DNA from: Phoronis ovalis
Taxonomy: Eukaryota > Phoronida > Phoronidae
Direction of reading: 5' to 3'
DNA length: 10,084 bases
Assembly (NCBI GenBank): GCA_028565635.1
Contig: JAOXYB010068156.1
Coordinates: 1 to 10,084, forward strand
Positions 1-7,485 of this stretch are shown here, one piece after another. The position numbers and the translations under genes are program-made. The notes below the pieces were generated by a model. The model had not been told where the DNA came from. It was given only the letters and a program-made list of their open reading frames with translations, and did not search any database. Within the stretch, counting starts at the first letter, position 1. Each line of letters starts with the position of its first letter.

Positions 1-739
1 GAAAAAGTATAATTTGTCAGCACTTTAGACAATTTGAGTGAATAAAATAATCATTATTCAGACTGAGTCCAGTCTAGATGACGCCTTTCTGTATCCCTGA
101 GAACATTTAAATAGTTTAATTGATTTTCAGTTTGTAATTGCTTTACTAGCATACCGACACATAAAAAATACATATAGCTTACATCAGTAATTTTTCCACT
201 AAATGCAAAGTGTGAATAACTTGTCCCTAGCGGATCTAGCCACGTTAACGGCTGGGCATCTGAAGTTTAAAACCGTAGTTTAAAATGATAATGTTATGAT
301 AGATAAAACGCATGTTAAGAAAGACAAACTGATTAACGCTCGATATACACGTAAGCGTAAAAATAAAACGCAGAGTACCAACTTTTCAACAACGTGACAA
401 GGACTTCAGAAGACTCCTACCGGGACTTAGACTTTCCGCAATTACATAATTTAAAAATAGTTGAATTATTCCGAAATTCCAAGTCATGAAACAACAAATT
501 TCAAGCTCACAAATTTTAATTGTAATTACTCCTAGAGAAATGTTATTTCTTTTTTAATTCAAAAGTTAAACTAGAAAAATCACAAAAAGTGCTAACCTTT
601 TCGATATATATATTACAGTATAAATCTTATCACTGCGAACAGTGTGCCTCAACAATAAGATAAACTTTACTTATAAATGTAATCATTGCGAATACAGTGT
701 ATGATTTCGTGATCAGGCCTAAAAAATATTCCTTTAATT
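1..739. other. No gene seen; intron or intergenic DNA
   Basis: AT-rich sequence with many stops in all frames and no open stretch that I can support as an exon. A short weak direct similarity (AAAGTGTGAATA plus diverged flanks) links about 205-240 to about 852-890 and suggests old interspersed repeat remnants. If the DED gene on the minus strand continues leftwards, this could be its intron or 3' flank, but I could not identify a further exon. Confidence 0.5.
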
Positions 740-1382
740 TCAAAAGCGGAGTGCGTTCCCACCCCCGCACCCCACCCATCTGACGGCCCTGTCTTTCTAA
801 AAATGACTACAACTTTTATTAGTCTATTTTTGATTAAACTGCACTGAAAGCGTAAAGTGTGAATAGTTTTGCTCCGAAGAACGGGTGTAGCTAACTTTGA
901 TGATAGCTTATGCTTTCTACACGCGTGCTGGTGTAATAATGGTATAATAAAAATAAATGTAATACATGTGTATGGATTTTTTTCGTGAACCGGACTTTTT
1001 TTATGTCCACCACTCTAATTCACGAATATCACATAAAAAATGTATTCTAATTTTAAAAATAGTGTTATGTACGTCGTCGATTCGGTGCTCTTTAATATGG
1101 AGATTTTTCGCAGATACGTTTCAGAGATTTCTGTACCCCTGAACTTGCATCATCGAAACTTAATTCCAATATCATTTATACGCCATTCATACTTTTTGAA
1201 AACGTAAAATCGCTTCATATTAGAACTTCGTTTTGAACAGAGAATTGTCGAGTAAACGTCTCTGATAATTTCTGAAACGCATATTTACTTCGTTGGAACA
1301 TGAACTCGGGTTCTGAACGTAGATTTTTATAAAACAAGACTAGGAATTCTTATTCTAACATGACGGCCTCTTCACGCCCAAT
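740..1382. other. Non-coding stretch with a GC-rich repeat fragment
   Basis: The stretch near 748-795 (GTTCCCACCCCCGCACCCCA, then CTGACGGCC) resembles 1745-1790 (ATCCCGCTCCCGCACCCTCC, then CTACGGC). This suggests two diverged copies of one interspersed repeat lying in the same orientation. The rest, to about 1382, is AT-rich with no supported gene. A possible minus-strand acceptor (GCGTTTCAG, near 1271-1279) opens a very short reading frame, too weak to call. Confidence 0.4.
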
Positions 1383-1482
1383 TCATACATATTTGTACAA
1401 AATTAAAATGAGGCAAATTAAGAAAAAAAACGTACTGAAAATTGGAAGCAAAGTCAACAAAATAAATAATAAAAACATGGCA

Positions 1483-1544
1483 AAGTTATGAAGTGAACTA
1501 TTGAAGTTATGAAGTGAACTATTGAAGTTATGAAGTGAACTATT
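1483..1544. repeat. 21-bp minisatellite, about three copies
   Basis: The unit AAGTTATGAAGTGAACTATTG is present as two exact consecutive copies (1483-1503, 1504-1524), followed by a third that loses its last base (1525-1544). Because the unit is a multiple of three, it keeps an open frame on the minus strand that reads as repeated SSLHNFN. This is a by-product of the repeat and not evidence of a protein. Confidence 0.95.
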
Positions 1545-1744
1545 TTGAATCCCAAAAATCACACAATGGAGCACTTTCGTAGCTTTCACATGTGACGATA
1601 CTGGCATTGAAACAGGAGTTCGTCGCATGCAACACTCATTTTGTTTGTACCATACAATATTTTAAAACATTGATATTATGCTCAAAATGCACCAGAATGC
1701 AGGATATAACATACATTTCAAAATAAATTTCAACACGCTAATTA

Positions 1745-1800
1745 CGGGAGGGAGTATCCCGCTCCCGCACCCTCCCTACGGCAGTCTTGGTCAGAGATAG
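1745..1800. repeat. GC-rich interspersed repeat fragment
   Basis: A locally GC-rich block with CCCGCTCCCGCACCCTCC in otherwise AT-rich DNA. It is related to the block at about 748-795 and has the same orientation. It lies immediately upstream of the LINE fragment, so it may flank or underlie the LINE insertion. No coding potential is seen. Confidence 0.4.
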
Positions 1801-1844
1801 TTATTCTAAAGACACTATAAACACATACCCCTTTTGGAAAAAAA

Positions 1845-2138
1845 GTGTCTTACTACCTGTACGAGAGTCGTATAGTTCTTTCTGCCTCATTAAAATTATA
1901 TATATATGAAAATGAAATAGAACATGAAATACACTTCTTATGCTCATGTCAAATTTATTCCAACTTGAGAAGTAAACTATATAAAGATGTAACTGTAATT
2001 TGTCCTGAATTCATAAATCTAGACAGTAATAAAGACAAATTTAAATTTTTATTATCGAATGGTAAGGTATGCAAACATGTATCGACCTTTGTACATAGTG
2101 CGTTTATGTTAAGAAGAGACATATTGTATAACAAATAG
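1845..2138 (+). pseudogene. LINE ORF2 C-terminal fragment (5'-truncated)
   Basis: About 97 open codons end in TAG. The part after about residue 22 reads ENEIEHEIHFLCSCQIYSNL, then LRSKLY, and near the end VSTFVHSAFMLRRDIL. This matches the usual layout of the extreme C-terminus of molluscan non-LTR retrotransposon (LINE) reverse-transcriptase proteins: a Cys/His pattern (E-IEHEIHFL-x-C-x-xY-x-xLR), then a helical F-x-x-LLSN stretch, then a final F-x-xAF-x-LR. The first Cys pair expected just upstream is absent, replaced by YIYE, and there is no recognisable ATG, so this is the tail of a truncated or eroded copy. No reverse transcriptase or endonuclease domain is present. The reading on the opposite strand is a shadow. 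Family assignment below LINE level (CR1- or L2-like) is inference. Confidence 0.75.
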
Positions 2139-2315
2139 GGTACATTGTATATATTCTTTTTTTTTGTTGTGTTCTGTTGTTCTGCCACTTTTGTGTTAAG
2201 TATTATTTTTCTAAAATAGTGACTTATAAGTCCAGTCGGGCTAGGTAGTACTTGTTATTTTATAACTATCAATATTGTAAATTTAAAAACTACATGTCAC
2301 TTTATTAAATGATTT

Positions 2316-2335
2316 TTGACTTGACTTGACTTGAC
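2316..2335 (+). repeat. (TTGAC)4 LINE tail
   Basis: Four perfect tandem TTGAC pentamers directly after an ATTTAAAAAC...TAAATGATTT 3' UTR end. Such short tandem tails mark the point where target-primed reverse transcription started in LINE families that lack a poly(A) tail. Confidence 0.9.
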
Positions 2336-2556
2336 TATATGTCTACTAACTGGCTCTAAAATCCCGGATGTGCATTAATTAGCATTATTTAAAACAGTTA
2401 TGATTTAATTTTTCCTTTTAATCGGTGTCATTCTGTATGTAATGCTAAAACTACAAAATGGCCAAAAAGGATGTTGTCACCAGGACGATTTTTTAAAATT
2501 TAAACTGTTTTTTGCCTTATATGGTTGTATTGTACGCTATGCTTACTTATACTTAC

Positions 2557-2763
2557 GGATTGTTTTTGAAATCATTACCTGGCGCATTTTTAATTTTATC
2601 TTCATACCCTTTGATAAGCGTTACCACTGCTGGCCTTCTTATTGTATTAAAGATATTAATAAGCTTAGAGTATCCGCCATTTCTCCAGCTGACTTCAACA
2701 CCTGTTCTTGTCAGCTCCTCAACTAAATCGCAAAAGCTGTTGATTTTCTCCCGTGATTTATTA
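2557..2763 (-). CDS. DED-containing protein, coding exon 2
   Basis: This exon gives residues 56-123 of the predicted protein, plus the first two bases of a proline codon. It has an excellent acceptor (TTGCTTTTTTAG, AG at 2765-2764) and a strong donor (CC followed by GTAAGTAT, GT at 2556-2555). It is 207 bases long, so both ends are in phase 2. It supplies the second half of a death effector domain: helix 3 (REKINSFCDLVEEL, about 59-72), helix 4 and loop (TRTGVEVSW), helix 5 (YSKLINIFNTI, 86-96) and helix 6 (RRPAVVTLIKGYE, 97-109). The helix 5-6 pattern matches the LLRELLxxLRRxDLLxxVxxFE layout of FADD and caspase-8 DEDs. DEDs bind other DEDs to build caspase-8 activating platforms in the cytosol. 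The usual RxDL motif in helix 6 reads R-P-A-V-V, so its acidic residue is lost. Residues 110-124 are a polar linker. An open frame continues upstream of the acceptor (to 2822) but is intronic under this model. Confidence 0.85.
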
Positions 2764-3377
2764 CTAAAAAAGCAATAGTTTGACAGTGTTATTGTCAACA
2801 TGCAGTTCTTATCTACGTCGCCCTATAAACACTGAATAAAATCTCCAATAGAAACAGAAGTCTCCCTTACTATTTCATATTAGTTATCATCACTTTGCAA
2901 AACGCTTTAAAATTTACATGAAAACTAAATTTTGCATTTTCAAGATTTCATTCAGAATACTATTCTTTTAAAAATGACTATTTAAAATGCCTTTCATAAT
3001 CATTGGTAGATTTAGGAGCACAACATGCTTCATAACCATTGCCTGCAATATCACCGGAAACTAAACAAAAACGATCTCTTATTACTACTCACTTACATGT
3101 AAACAAGAATTGTACCAGAATCATGACTTATATCAAAAGTTAGAATAATAAAGTAAACATCCGAGGGCACCATAATTAAAGTGATTATAGGTATGTTCCA
3201 ATCGATTGGGTATAGTTTCCAAACAGTCATTGCTTACCATTATATCTTGCCAACCTCACTAGCATGGTTTTAAACTGAACCAAAAAATTGGTTTAGTAAA
3301 GTGTGTCTGCCTAGTATAATTTGTTTTGAGGTTCAGTCAGACTATTAAGGGCTCAACGTTTAGTAAAAATTACTTAC
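2764..3377 (-). other. Intron 1 of the DED gene
   Basis: A 614-base interval between a GTAAGTAATT donor at 3377 and a TTGCTTTTTTAG acceptor ending at 2764. Both flanking exons are in phase 2 and the junction codon becomes TC+T (serine 55). The split falls between DED helices 2 and 3. The interval is AT-rich with stops in all frames, and I see no other feature in it. Confidence 0.8.
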
Positions 3378-3541
3378 GAAAGGTGTGTTGTAGCTAATAG
3401 TTTCACATCTTTGAAATCAGTAGATGTTACCTCTTGTTCAATTTTGTATATTAACTCGTAATGATGTTCATCTTTCGTCTTTTGCTCATGATCAAGTGGT
3501 ATTTCCATGAATTGTCTTTGATTTAACAAGCCAGTTGCCAT
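3378..3541 (-). CDS. DED-containing protein, first coding exon
   Basis: The ATG at 3541-3539 has a good animal start context (AAAATGG-like: purine at -3, G at +4) and an in-frame TAA directly before it, so this start is well fixed. The exon has 54 codons plus two bases and ends at TTTC followed by GTAAGTAA. The protein starts MATGLLNQRQFMEIPLDHEQ, a 26-residue polar leader. DED helix 1 follows (HYELIYKIEQEV, about 27-38), then helix 2 (STDFKDVKLLATTHL, about 40-54). Spliced to the exon at 2557-2763 it completes a DED. No signal peptide or membrane segment is seen. The DED is N-terminal, as in FADD, caspase-8/10, c-FLIP and PEA-15. Which of these it is cannot be decided, because the C-terminal part (death domain, caspase domain or second DED) is not visible in the window. 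Confidence 0.85.
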
Positions 3542-4229
3542 TTAATTCCTTCTGATCCGAATTATTTTGACACTTTTTACGATGATCGAGTATTTCTTTT
3601 CCAATGTACTCTCAACAATCACACACGAAAATACATGTCCACAATATTAACTCCAGTGTGATAATAATAAAATTAAAGATATAACGGTACATGCAATTAA
3701 AATGTTTACAGCATGAGAAACGATTTTCTTCTGCAAAAAGTGGTATGTCTAACCTGTTAGAACTTTGTCGCATTGCATACGGCTTGTAGCACTTTTAAAA
3801 CTTGTTACTTAATCATAATCTATTTAAAATGGCACAAAACCCTCAATGTTTATTCCTGTCTACATGTGACCTTTTTATTAAATTAGACATATAACCTTCT
3901 TACATGCGCAGATCATGCAGGTGACTGTATATATTGATAACCAGCAATAAGAAAGTTTTAGTGTGTCGGCTATATTGATTGGACTATTTTATATGAGGAG
4001 GGAATGTAGGATAATTGTTTACAGTTCACAGGAAAATAAATTTACCTTTTCAAGAATTAAATATATGAGTTTCTTTATAAATAAATCTACATGTAACAAT
4101 TTCGAATTGTTATAAAAAGAAAAATAAATTGCACAGATGAAAATATAAAAATATAGGTCAATACAAGATTCAGGCCTCTAGCCGACACCATTATACATTA
4201 CAAGTAAAATTCTTGCAATATCTGCCATA
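3542..4229. other. 5' flank of the DED gene; no other gene seen
   Basis: AT-rich sequence between the start of the DED gene and the composite repeat. It presumably carries the DED gene's 5' UTR and promoter, read on the minus strand. A TTATATCT-like TATA element lies near 3675-3685 on the minus strand, but TATA-like strings are frequent at this base composition and I do not call a promoter. No open frame or RNA gene is supported. Confidence 0.45.
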
Positions 4230-4294
4230 TTGAATTAACTCCGGGGAGGGCACTCTCTTTTATATGAGGTAGGGGTGTGAGGCCCAGGGGTCCA

Positions 4295-4391
4295 ACCCTG
4301 AGATATCCCCGGAATTGACAAAATGCCTACCCTGAAATATCATTGGCCTCAAAATACCTACCTTGAAATATCTTTGGCCCCAAAATCGTCT
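4295..4391 (+). repeat. Diverged 31-34-bp tandem repeat, three units
   Basis: The three units begin ACCCTGAGATATC, ACCCTGAAATATC and ACCTTGAAATATC (4295, 4329, 4360). The last two also share TTGGCC-x-CAAAAT. The array is part of the composite repeat. Confidence 0.8.
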
Positions 4392-4519
4392 CCGTGCTGC
4401 CAGAAAACACGAGAACTGTAACCGCCCGGAGGTGTCACTTATGTAAAGGGTGGGTCCACATGCGCGAACACAGGTTTTAAAAAAGCCCCTAAATTATATG
4501 AACGCGTACATTGGCTGCT

Positions 4520-4650
4520 AAAAAAGCACCCCTTTGAAAGACTTGTAGGTTTAAAAAGTGACCCTTTGGCAGACGTCACACTTAGTAAAAATCATACCCT
4601 TTGGAAGACCTGAAATAAAATCATGCCCTTTCACAGACTGGGAGTAAAAA
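4520..4650 (+). repeat. Diverged CCCTTTG...GAC tandem units
   Basis: Four successive units carry CCCTTTG followed after about three bases by GAC, then a 15-25 base A-rich stretch with AAAAAT or AAAATC. The spacing is about 30-36 bases and the last unit has CCCTTTCACAGAC. This is the same architecture as the array at 4295-4391, with a different core. Confidence 0.65.
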
Positions 4651-4905
4651 TTTAAGTTTTCAGAGAATATAATGTCCTCCATAAAGTTAAAATTGAAATT
4701 AAAATTGAAGTATTGTGCATAAGAAAATTCAATCCTCCCTCCAGGACTTGCGCAAAAAATTGTAACTCCTCCCCTTAGATAATGCATAAAAACTATGACC
4801 CCTCTTCCAGACAGTTGAGTTAGGAGGCATTCATGCGAGCGCCCGCAGGGTGCGAAGCGTAACTAGGGGGGTCTAGGGGCATACCCCCGGGGAATTTTTT
4901 TGAAC

Positions 4906-5170
4906 ATTTTATGTGATTTCCTGCAATCTGGTGCATTCTTGGACTCTTCTAGTTCTTTGTAATGACACATTGTGTCACTTTTTTTATACATTCAAACTTC
5001 TTTATATACAGAATGCAACTTTTTGAATAAATCAATGCAAAAATCAAATTTCACCATATTTTTATGGTTATTTATTTGGCGGGATTTTAGAGACCTTGCT
5101 GGAAAATTGCTTCCAAACTAGCCAAAAACTGAGATTTATTATTTGACCTGATGAAGCCGGGTGGGATACT
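4906..5170. other. Non-coding, AT-rich
   Basis: No gene seen. It contains a near-perfect 15-base palindrome, TGACACATTGTGTCA, at 4963-4977, and a short GGAAAATTGCTTCC inverted repeat near 5100. Neither is supported as a regulatory site. Confidence 0.5.
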
Positions 5171-5261
5171 TTAGTCCGAAGGTTCACAAGTCGCCCAAAG
5201 GTTGAACGTTCACAAGTCCGAAGGTGCAGAAGTCCGAAGGTGCATAAGTCCGAATGCTGTT
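5171..5261 (+). repeat. 16-bp minisatellite (AAGTCCGAAGGTGCA-type)
   Basis: Units at 5214-5229 and 5230-5245 differ only at the last base, and a third begins at 5246 (AAGTCCGAATGCTG). An upstream diverged part (TTAGTCCGAAGGTTCAC, then AAGTCGCCCAAAGGTTGAACGTTCAC) shares the core. Because 16 is not a multiple of three, the array rotates reading frames, so the minus-strand open frame at 5068-5319 (FGLLHLRTCE-like) is an artefact. Confidence 0.85.
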
Positions 5262-5819
5262 TTTTCACGGTTGTAAGCCTATTTACTAGCTGAACTGGTT
5301 GTATTTCAGCTGAATTCATTTTGTAATGTAAAACATTTGTATATGAAAGAATAAAGCAAATTTACGCATTAAGCAATTCAACGGTCAGTTCATTCAACTC
5401 CAATACGCTAACCACACCGGGCTAACAACCGGGCCGGCGATAATTAGAGAGAGGCCGATTATTAGAGTGAATGCGTTGTGCTCATTATTTGTGCAAACTC
5501 TACACCACCAGGATATCCAACCTCGATTGCCTGTAATTTAACTTTTTTTTAATAAATTTATATTTTTATTTTCCAATATTGCTTCTTTGCTTTGACGTTG
5601 CATGGGATACTGGCGCACCACTTAAATATTCTCATGTCCACTTTAATTTTCATCGCGATGTGGTTGATAAGTAAAATAGAAAGTGTTATATATATCAAAA
5701 TAACGGTTTATAAAGTGTCTTTACGGTAATAAATAAATATTAATGATACAAAAACTAAAAAAACATATCTTTCAACAGTTGCACAGAACTCGAAGCCAGT
5801 AAGTAAGTAAGTATACCAT
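5262..5819. other. Non-coding, includes a GTAA microsatellite
   Basis: Mostly AT-rich with a short GC-richer island at about 5395-5530 (ACCGGGCTAACAACCGGGCC). On the minus strand that island faintly resembles a tRNA A-box, but no convincing B-box follows. A (GTAA)3 run at about 5799-5813 lies directly before the ATG at 5820. No gene is supported. Confidence 0.4.
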
Positions 5820-5885
5820 ATGCGTGCGTCACGAGCAAAATTACTCACTTTGAAAATGGAAGAACAAGCAAGTAAAAATATTCTG
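5820..5885 (+). CDS. Candidate first coding exon, unrecognised
   Basis: An ATG-initiated stretch of 22 codons ends at ATTCTG followed by a strong donor, GTAAGTAGT (GT at 5886-5887). The reading begins MRASRAKLLTLKMEEQASKN. The second in-frame ATG (5856, context GAAAATGG) has the better start context and would give MEEQASKNIL. The frame stays open past the donor to 6002, but the extension (FLLLHNVYNIF) has intronic AT-rich composition. An acceptor-like GATTGTGTTACAG ends at 6124. It would join in phase 0 to a short frame (LENNFPYMYVEIETTDPISA, TAA at 6185-6187). I recognise no family. The evidence is only splice-signal quality, open phase and start context, which can arise by chance. Confidence 0.25.
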
Positions 5886-6714
5886 GTAAGTAGTGCTTTT
5901 TTGTTATTACATAATGTTTATAACATATTTTCAAATTTCTGGAAGTTTGTAGTTAAACGGTTACTGAAAGCGAAGATATCTATTAATATTGTTAAGTTTT
6001 AACATTAACAAAGTAAAACTGTAAACGTGCTTACTTAATATACTGTTAGTTTTATAAATGTTAATGCTTTAACTAACAAACAATTAAACAGTCATGCGCA
6101 GCTATACTTACGATTGTGTTACAGCTTGAAAATAATTTTCCGTATATGTATGTAGAAATAGAAACAACAGACCCTATAAGCGCGTAACGCACGTTACACG
6201 CCGGCGGTTCGAAAAACATACACTTTCACGCGAAATTTTGTTGGAACATGCGTACCCACTTTCATATTGACTCCCCCCCCCCCTGTGGTAAGTGGTTCGT
6301 AAATGCAGTTTGCATAAAAATATCTGTTTGAGTGTTTTGTATTCACTACCACACGAGGTGTGGACTTTCCTCTCGTATCACATACCTACTAGAGGGGCCA
6401 AATATTTTGCCTCGGTCGCAGTTGATTCGGTTATGAAACTTGGAATATATGCAATCATTTCCTGTACGGATGAAAAGCGTTATAGACACGTCTCGGACAT
6501 GCTACATAGAAGAGTCTTATAGTCTAAGGGCAAACTCTCAAAAGGGCTCTAAATTTCATTTTAGTTGCACCCCCTTGTTAGAAAAGGTTTGAATGTTGCA
6601 TCACAAATACACATACTATAGAAAACCTTCAGAAAACCAATGTTATATTACAAAGTTGATGGTCAGTATGGAAATATTCACATTTGTTTGGAGTGACCAC
6701 TGGTAGAAATTGTC
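5886..6714. other. No firm gene; C-run and weak ORF
   Basis: It contains a CpG-containing patch at 6178-6215 with the inverted repeat GTAACG-CA-CGTTAC, an 11-base C run at 6273-6283, and a 76-codon GTG-initiated frame at 6292-6522 that matches no family I know. I do not call the frame a gene. The remainder is AT-rich. Confidence 0.4.
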
Positions 6715-6869
6715 ATTTTATGAAATTGGGGTAGCGGTAGCATTTTCTTCACAATTACTTTTGTAATTATTTTTTCTTACTGAAAAGCGTACCAAATTGT
6801 TCGGAAAGGATAGTTCTACATTTTAATTACCAAAAAAAGTAATTAGGACTTTCGTTAGTGCACTAATGG

Positions 6870-6882
6870 AGGTCAAAGTTCA
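6870..6882 (+). promoter_or_regulatory. DR1-type nuclear receptor motif (unit A)
   Basis: AGGTCAAAGTTCA is a direct repeat of half-sites spaced by one base, of the DR1 type recognised by HNF4, RXR and COUP-TF class receptors. A further AGGTCA half-site follows at 6887-6892. The sequence match is seen; function is untested and the motif lies in repeat DNA. Confidence 0.3.
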
Positions 6883-7199
6883 TCTGAGGTCATTTTTTTG
6901 TCAAATTTTCAGAAAGCTTTAACATATTTAGTTATTTTCATCATACATTATAGGAAAATAAATTAATGATTTGATTAGTAGTGATAAAATGTAATTATTA
7001 AAAGGTGTGTTAACCATTTCAGTATCAATTAATGTGAAGTTACGCATGATCTGAGGCAAAATCACTCTGTGTCTGTTAAGCAGGATATGATAAAATTGGG
7101 GGTAGGGCAACTGATTTCTTTGTAATTTCATTATATCTTAGTAAATAATCACTCAAACTGATTGAAAAAGACAGATCTAAAAAACTAGTAATAAACTGT

Positions 7200-7485
7200 A
7201 TGTAATTTGAACTTCATTAAAGTACACAATGAGGTCAAAGGTTATGCAAGTGCACTTTCTATTAAACATATTTTCCCTGTTTGGCTAGTGATTTTTTGTA
7301 TTCTTGGTCTCTGAATATGAAAATAAATGTTGATGGTAACTCTATATTGCATACTCTATATTGTGTAATGTATTTCAAAAGAGTTTGTATATGGTATTTA
7401 AGTACATCCTCAAGGAATAAAATAATCAGCTATATATTAAATGTTTCAGATTTTAATTTGTTAGTATGAAGTATCATTATCCGAG
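7200..7485 (-). repeat. Left arm of the long inverted repeat (3' flank)
   Basis: Reverse-complement matches occur at 9225-9310 and 9876-10084. For example, 7219-7310 matches 9965-10056 inverted over about 90 bases with about five differences, all of them transitions. The stretch at 7404-7475 matches 9235-9308 inverted with a handful of mismatches and one short gap. It is the 3' end and 3' flank of the minus-strand element copy. Confidence 0.9.
7232..7244 (+). promoter_or_regulatory. DR1-like motif (unit B, left arm)
   Basis: AGGTCAAAGGTTA sits at the position equivalent to the perfect DR1 at 10027-10039 in the opposite arm. It differs from that site by one base in the second half-site. Confidence 0.25.

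Larger units (their letters stand above)
1845..2335 (+). mobile_element. 3' end of a LINE retrotransposon
   Basis: The ORF2 tail is followed by about 180 bases of non-coding 3' UTR and ends in four exact TTGAC units. A coding tail, short UTR and short tandem tail are typical of 5'-truncated LINE insertions in the CR1/L2/Jockey groups. The element is in opposite orientation to the DED gene and lies downstream of its second exon, so it sits either in that gene's second intron or beyond its end. The 5' limit is not defined. I saw no clear target-site duplication. Confidence 0.7.
4230..4905. repeat. Composite GC-richer interspersed repeat
   Basis: The left edge is AACTCCGGGGAGGGCACTCT and the right edge holds GGGGGGTCTAGGGGCATACC. 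Both resemble short motifs that I recall as dispersed widely in marine invertebrate genomes. Between them the sequence is built from short diverged units, many containing ACCCTGAAATATC or CCCTTTG-x-x-GAC. It is clearly more GC-rich than its surroundings. A minus-strand open frame at 4551-4787 reads through these units (including an FNFNFNF run) and is repeat-derived. I cannot assign a transposon class and see no protein. Confidence 0.6.
6715..7450 (-). repeat. Diverged tandem duplication, about 360 bp per unit
   Basis: Unit A (about 6715-7080) and unit B (about 7085-7450) share the same order of motifs on the plus strand: AAATTGGGGTA or AAATTGGGGGTAGGG; TTCTT...AATT; AAAGTAATTAGGACTT or AACTAGTAATAAACTG; AATGGAGGTCAAAG or AATGAGGTCAAAG; AACATATT; GAAAATAAAT followed by TGATG or a near match. 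Unit B forms the 3' flank of the minus-strand mobile-element copy at 7461-8461, so the tandem lies in that element's 3' region. Unit A is the more diverged. Exact edges are approximate. Confidence 0.55.

Noticed and set aside
1225-1279. Minus-strand acceptor GCGTTTCAG with a short in-phase frame as possible exon 3 of the DED gene
   Set aside because: Weak pyrimidine tract, only about 17 codons to a stop, and no domain match.
1383-1628. 81-codon minus-strand frame with SSLHNFN repeats and a hydrophobic end
   Set aside because: Kept open by the 21-bp minisatellite; the hydrophobic end comes from A-rich plus-strand DNA.
2442-2778. Two overlapping plus-strand frames of 94 and 88 codons, the second membrane-like
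   Set aside because: Both overlap DED exon 2 on the opposite strand. That exon has better evidence: splice sites, phase and domain match.
3590-3606. Interferon-response-like GGAAAAGAAAT on the minus strand upstream of the DED start
   Set aside because: The spacing between GAAA repeats is one base rather than the two of the consensus, and A-rich strings are common here.
5395-5440. Possible tRNA-derived SINE head on the minus strand (GTGTGGTTAGCGTATTGG)
   Set aside because: The A-box-like match is fair, but no convincing B-box lies at the expected spacing and no SINE tail is seen.
6292-6522. 76-codon GTG-initiated plus-strand frame (SLPHEVWTFLSY region)
   Set aside because: No ATG near the start, no family recognised, begins next to a C-run, and has no clear splice pair. 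It could be a degraded exon or repeat, but open length alone does not support a gene.
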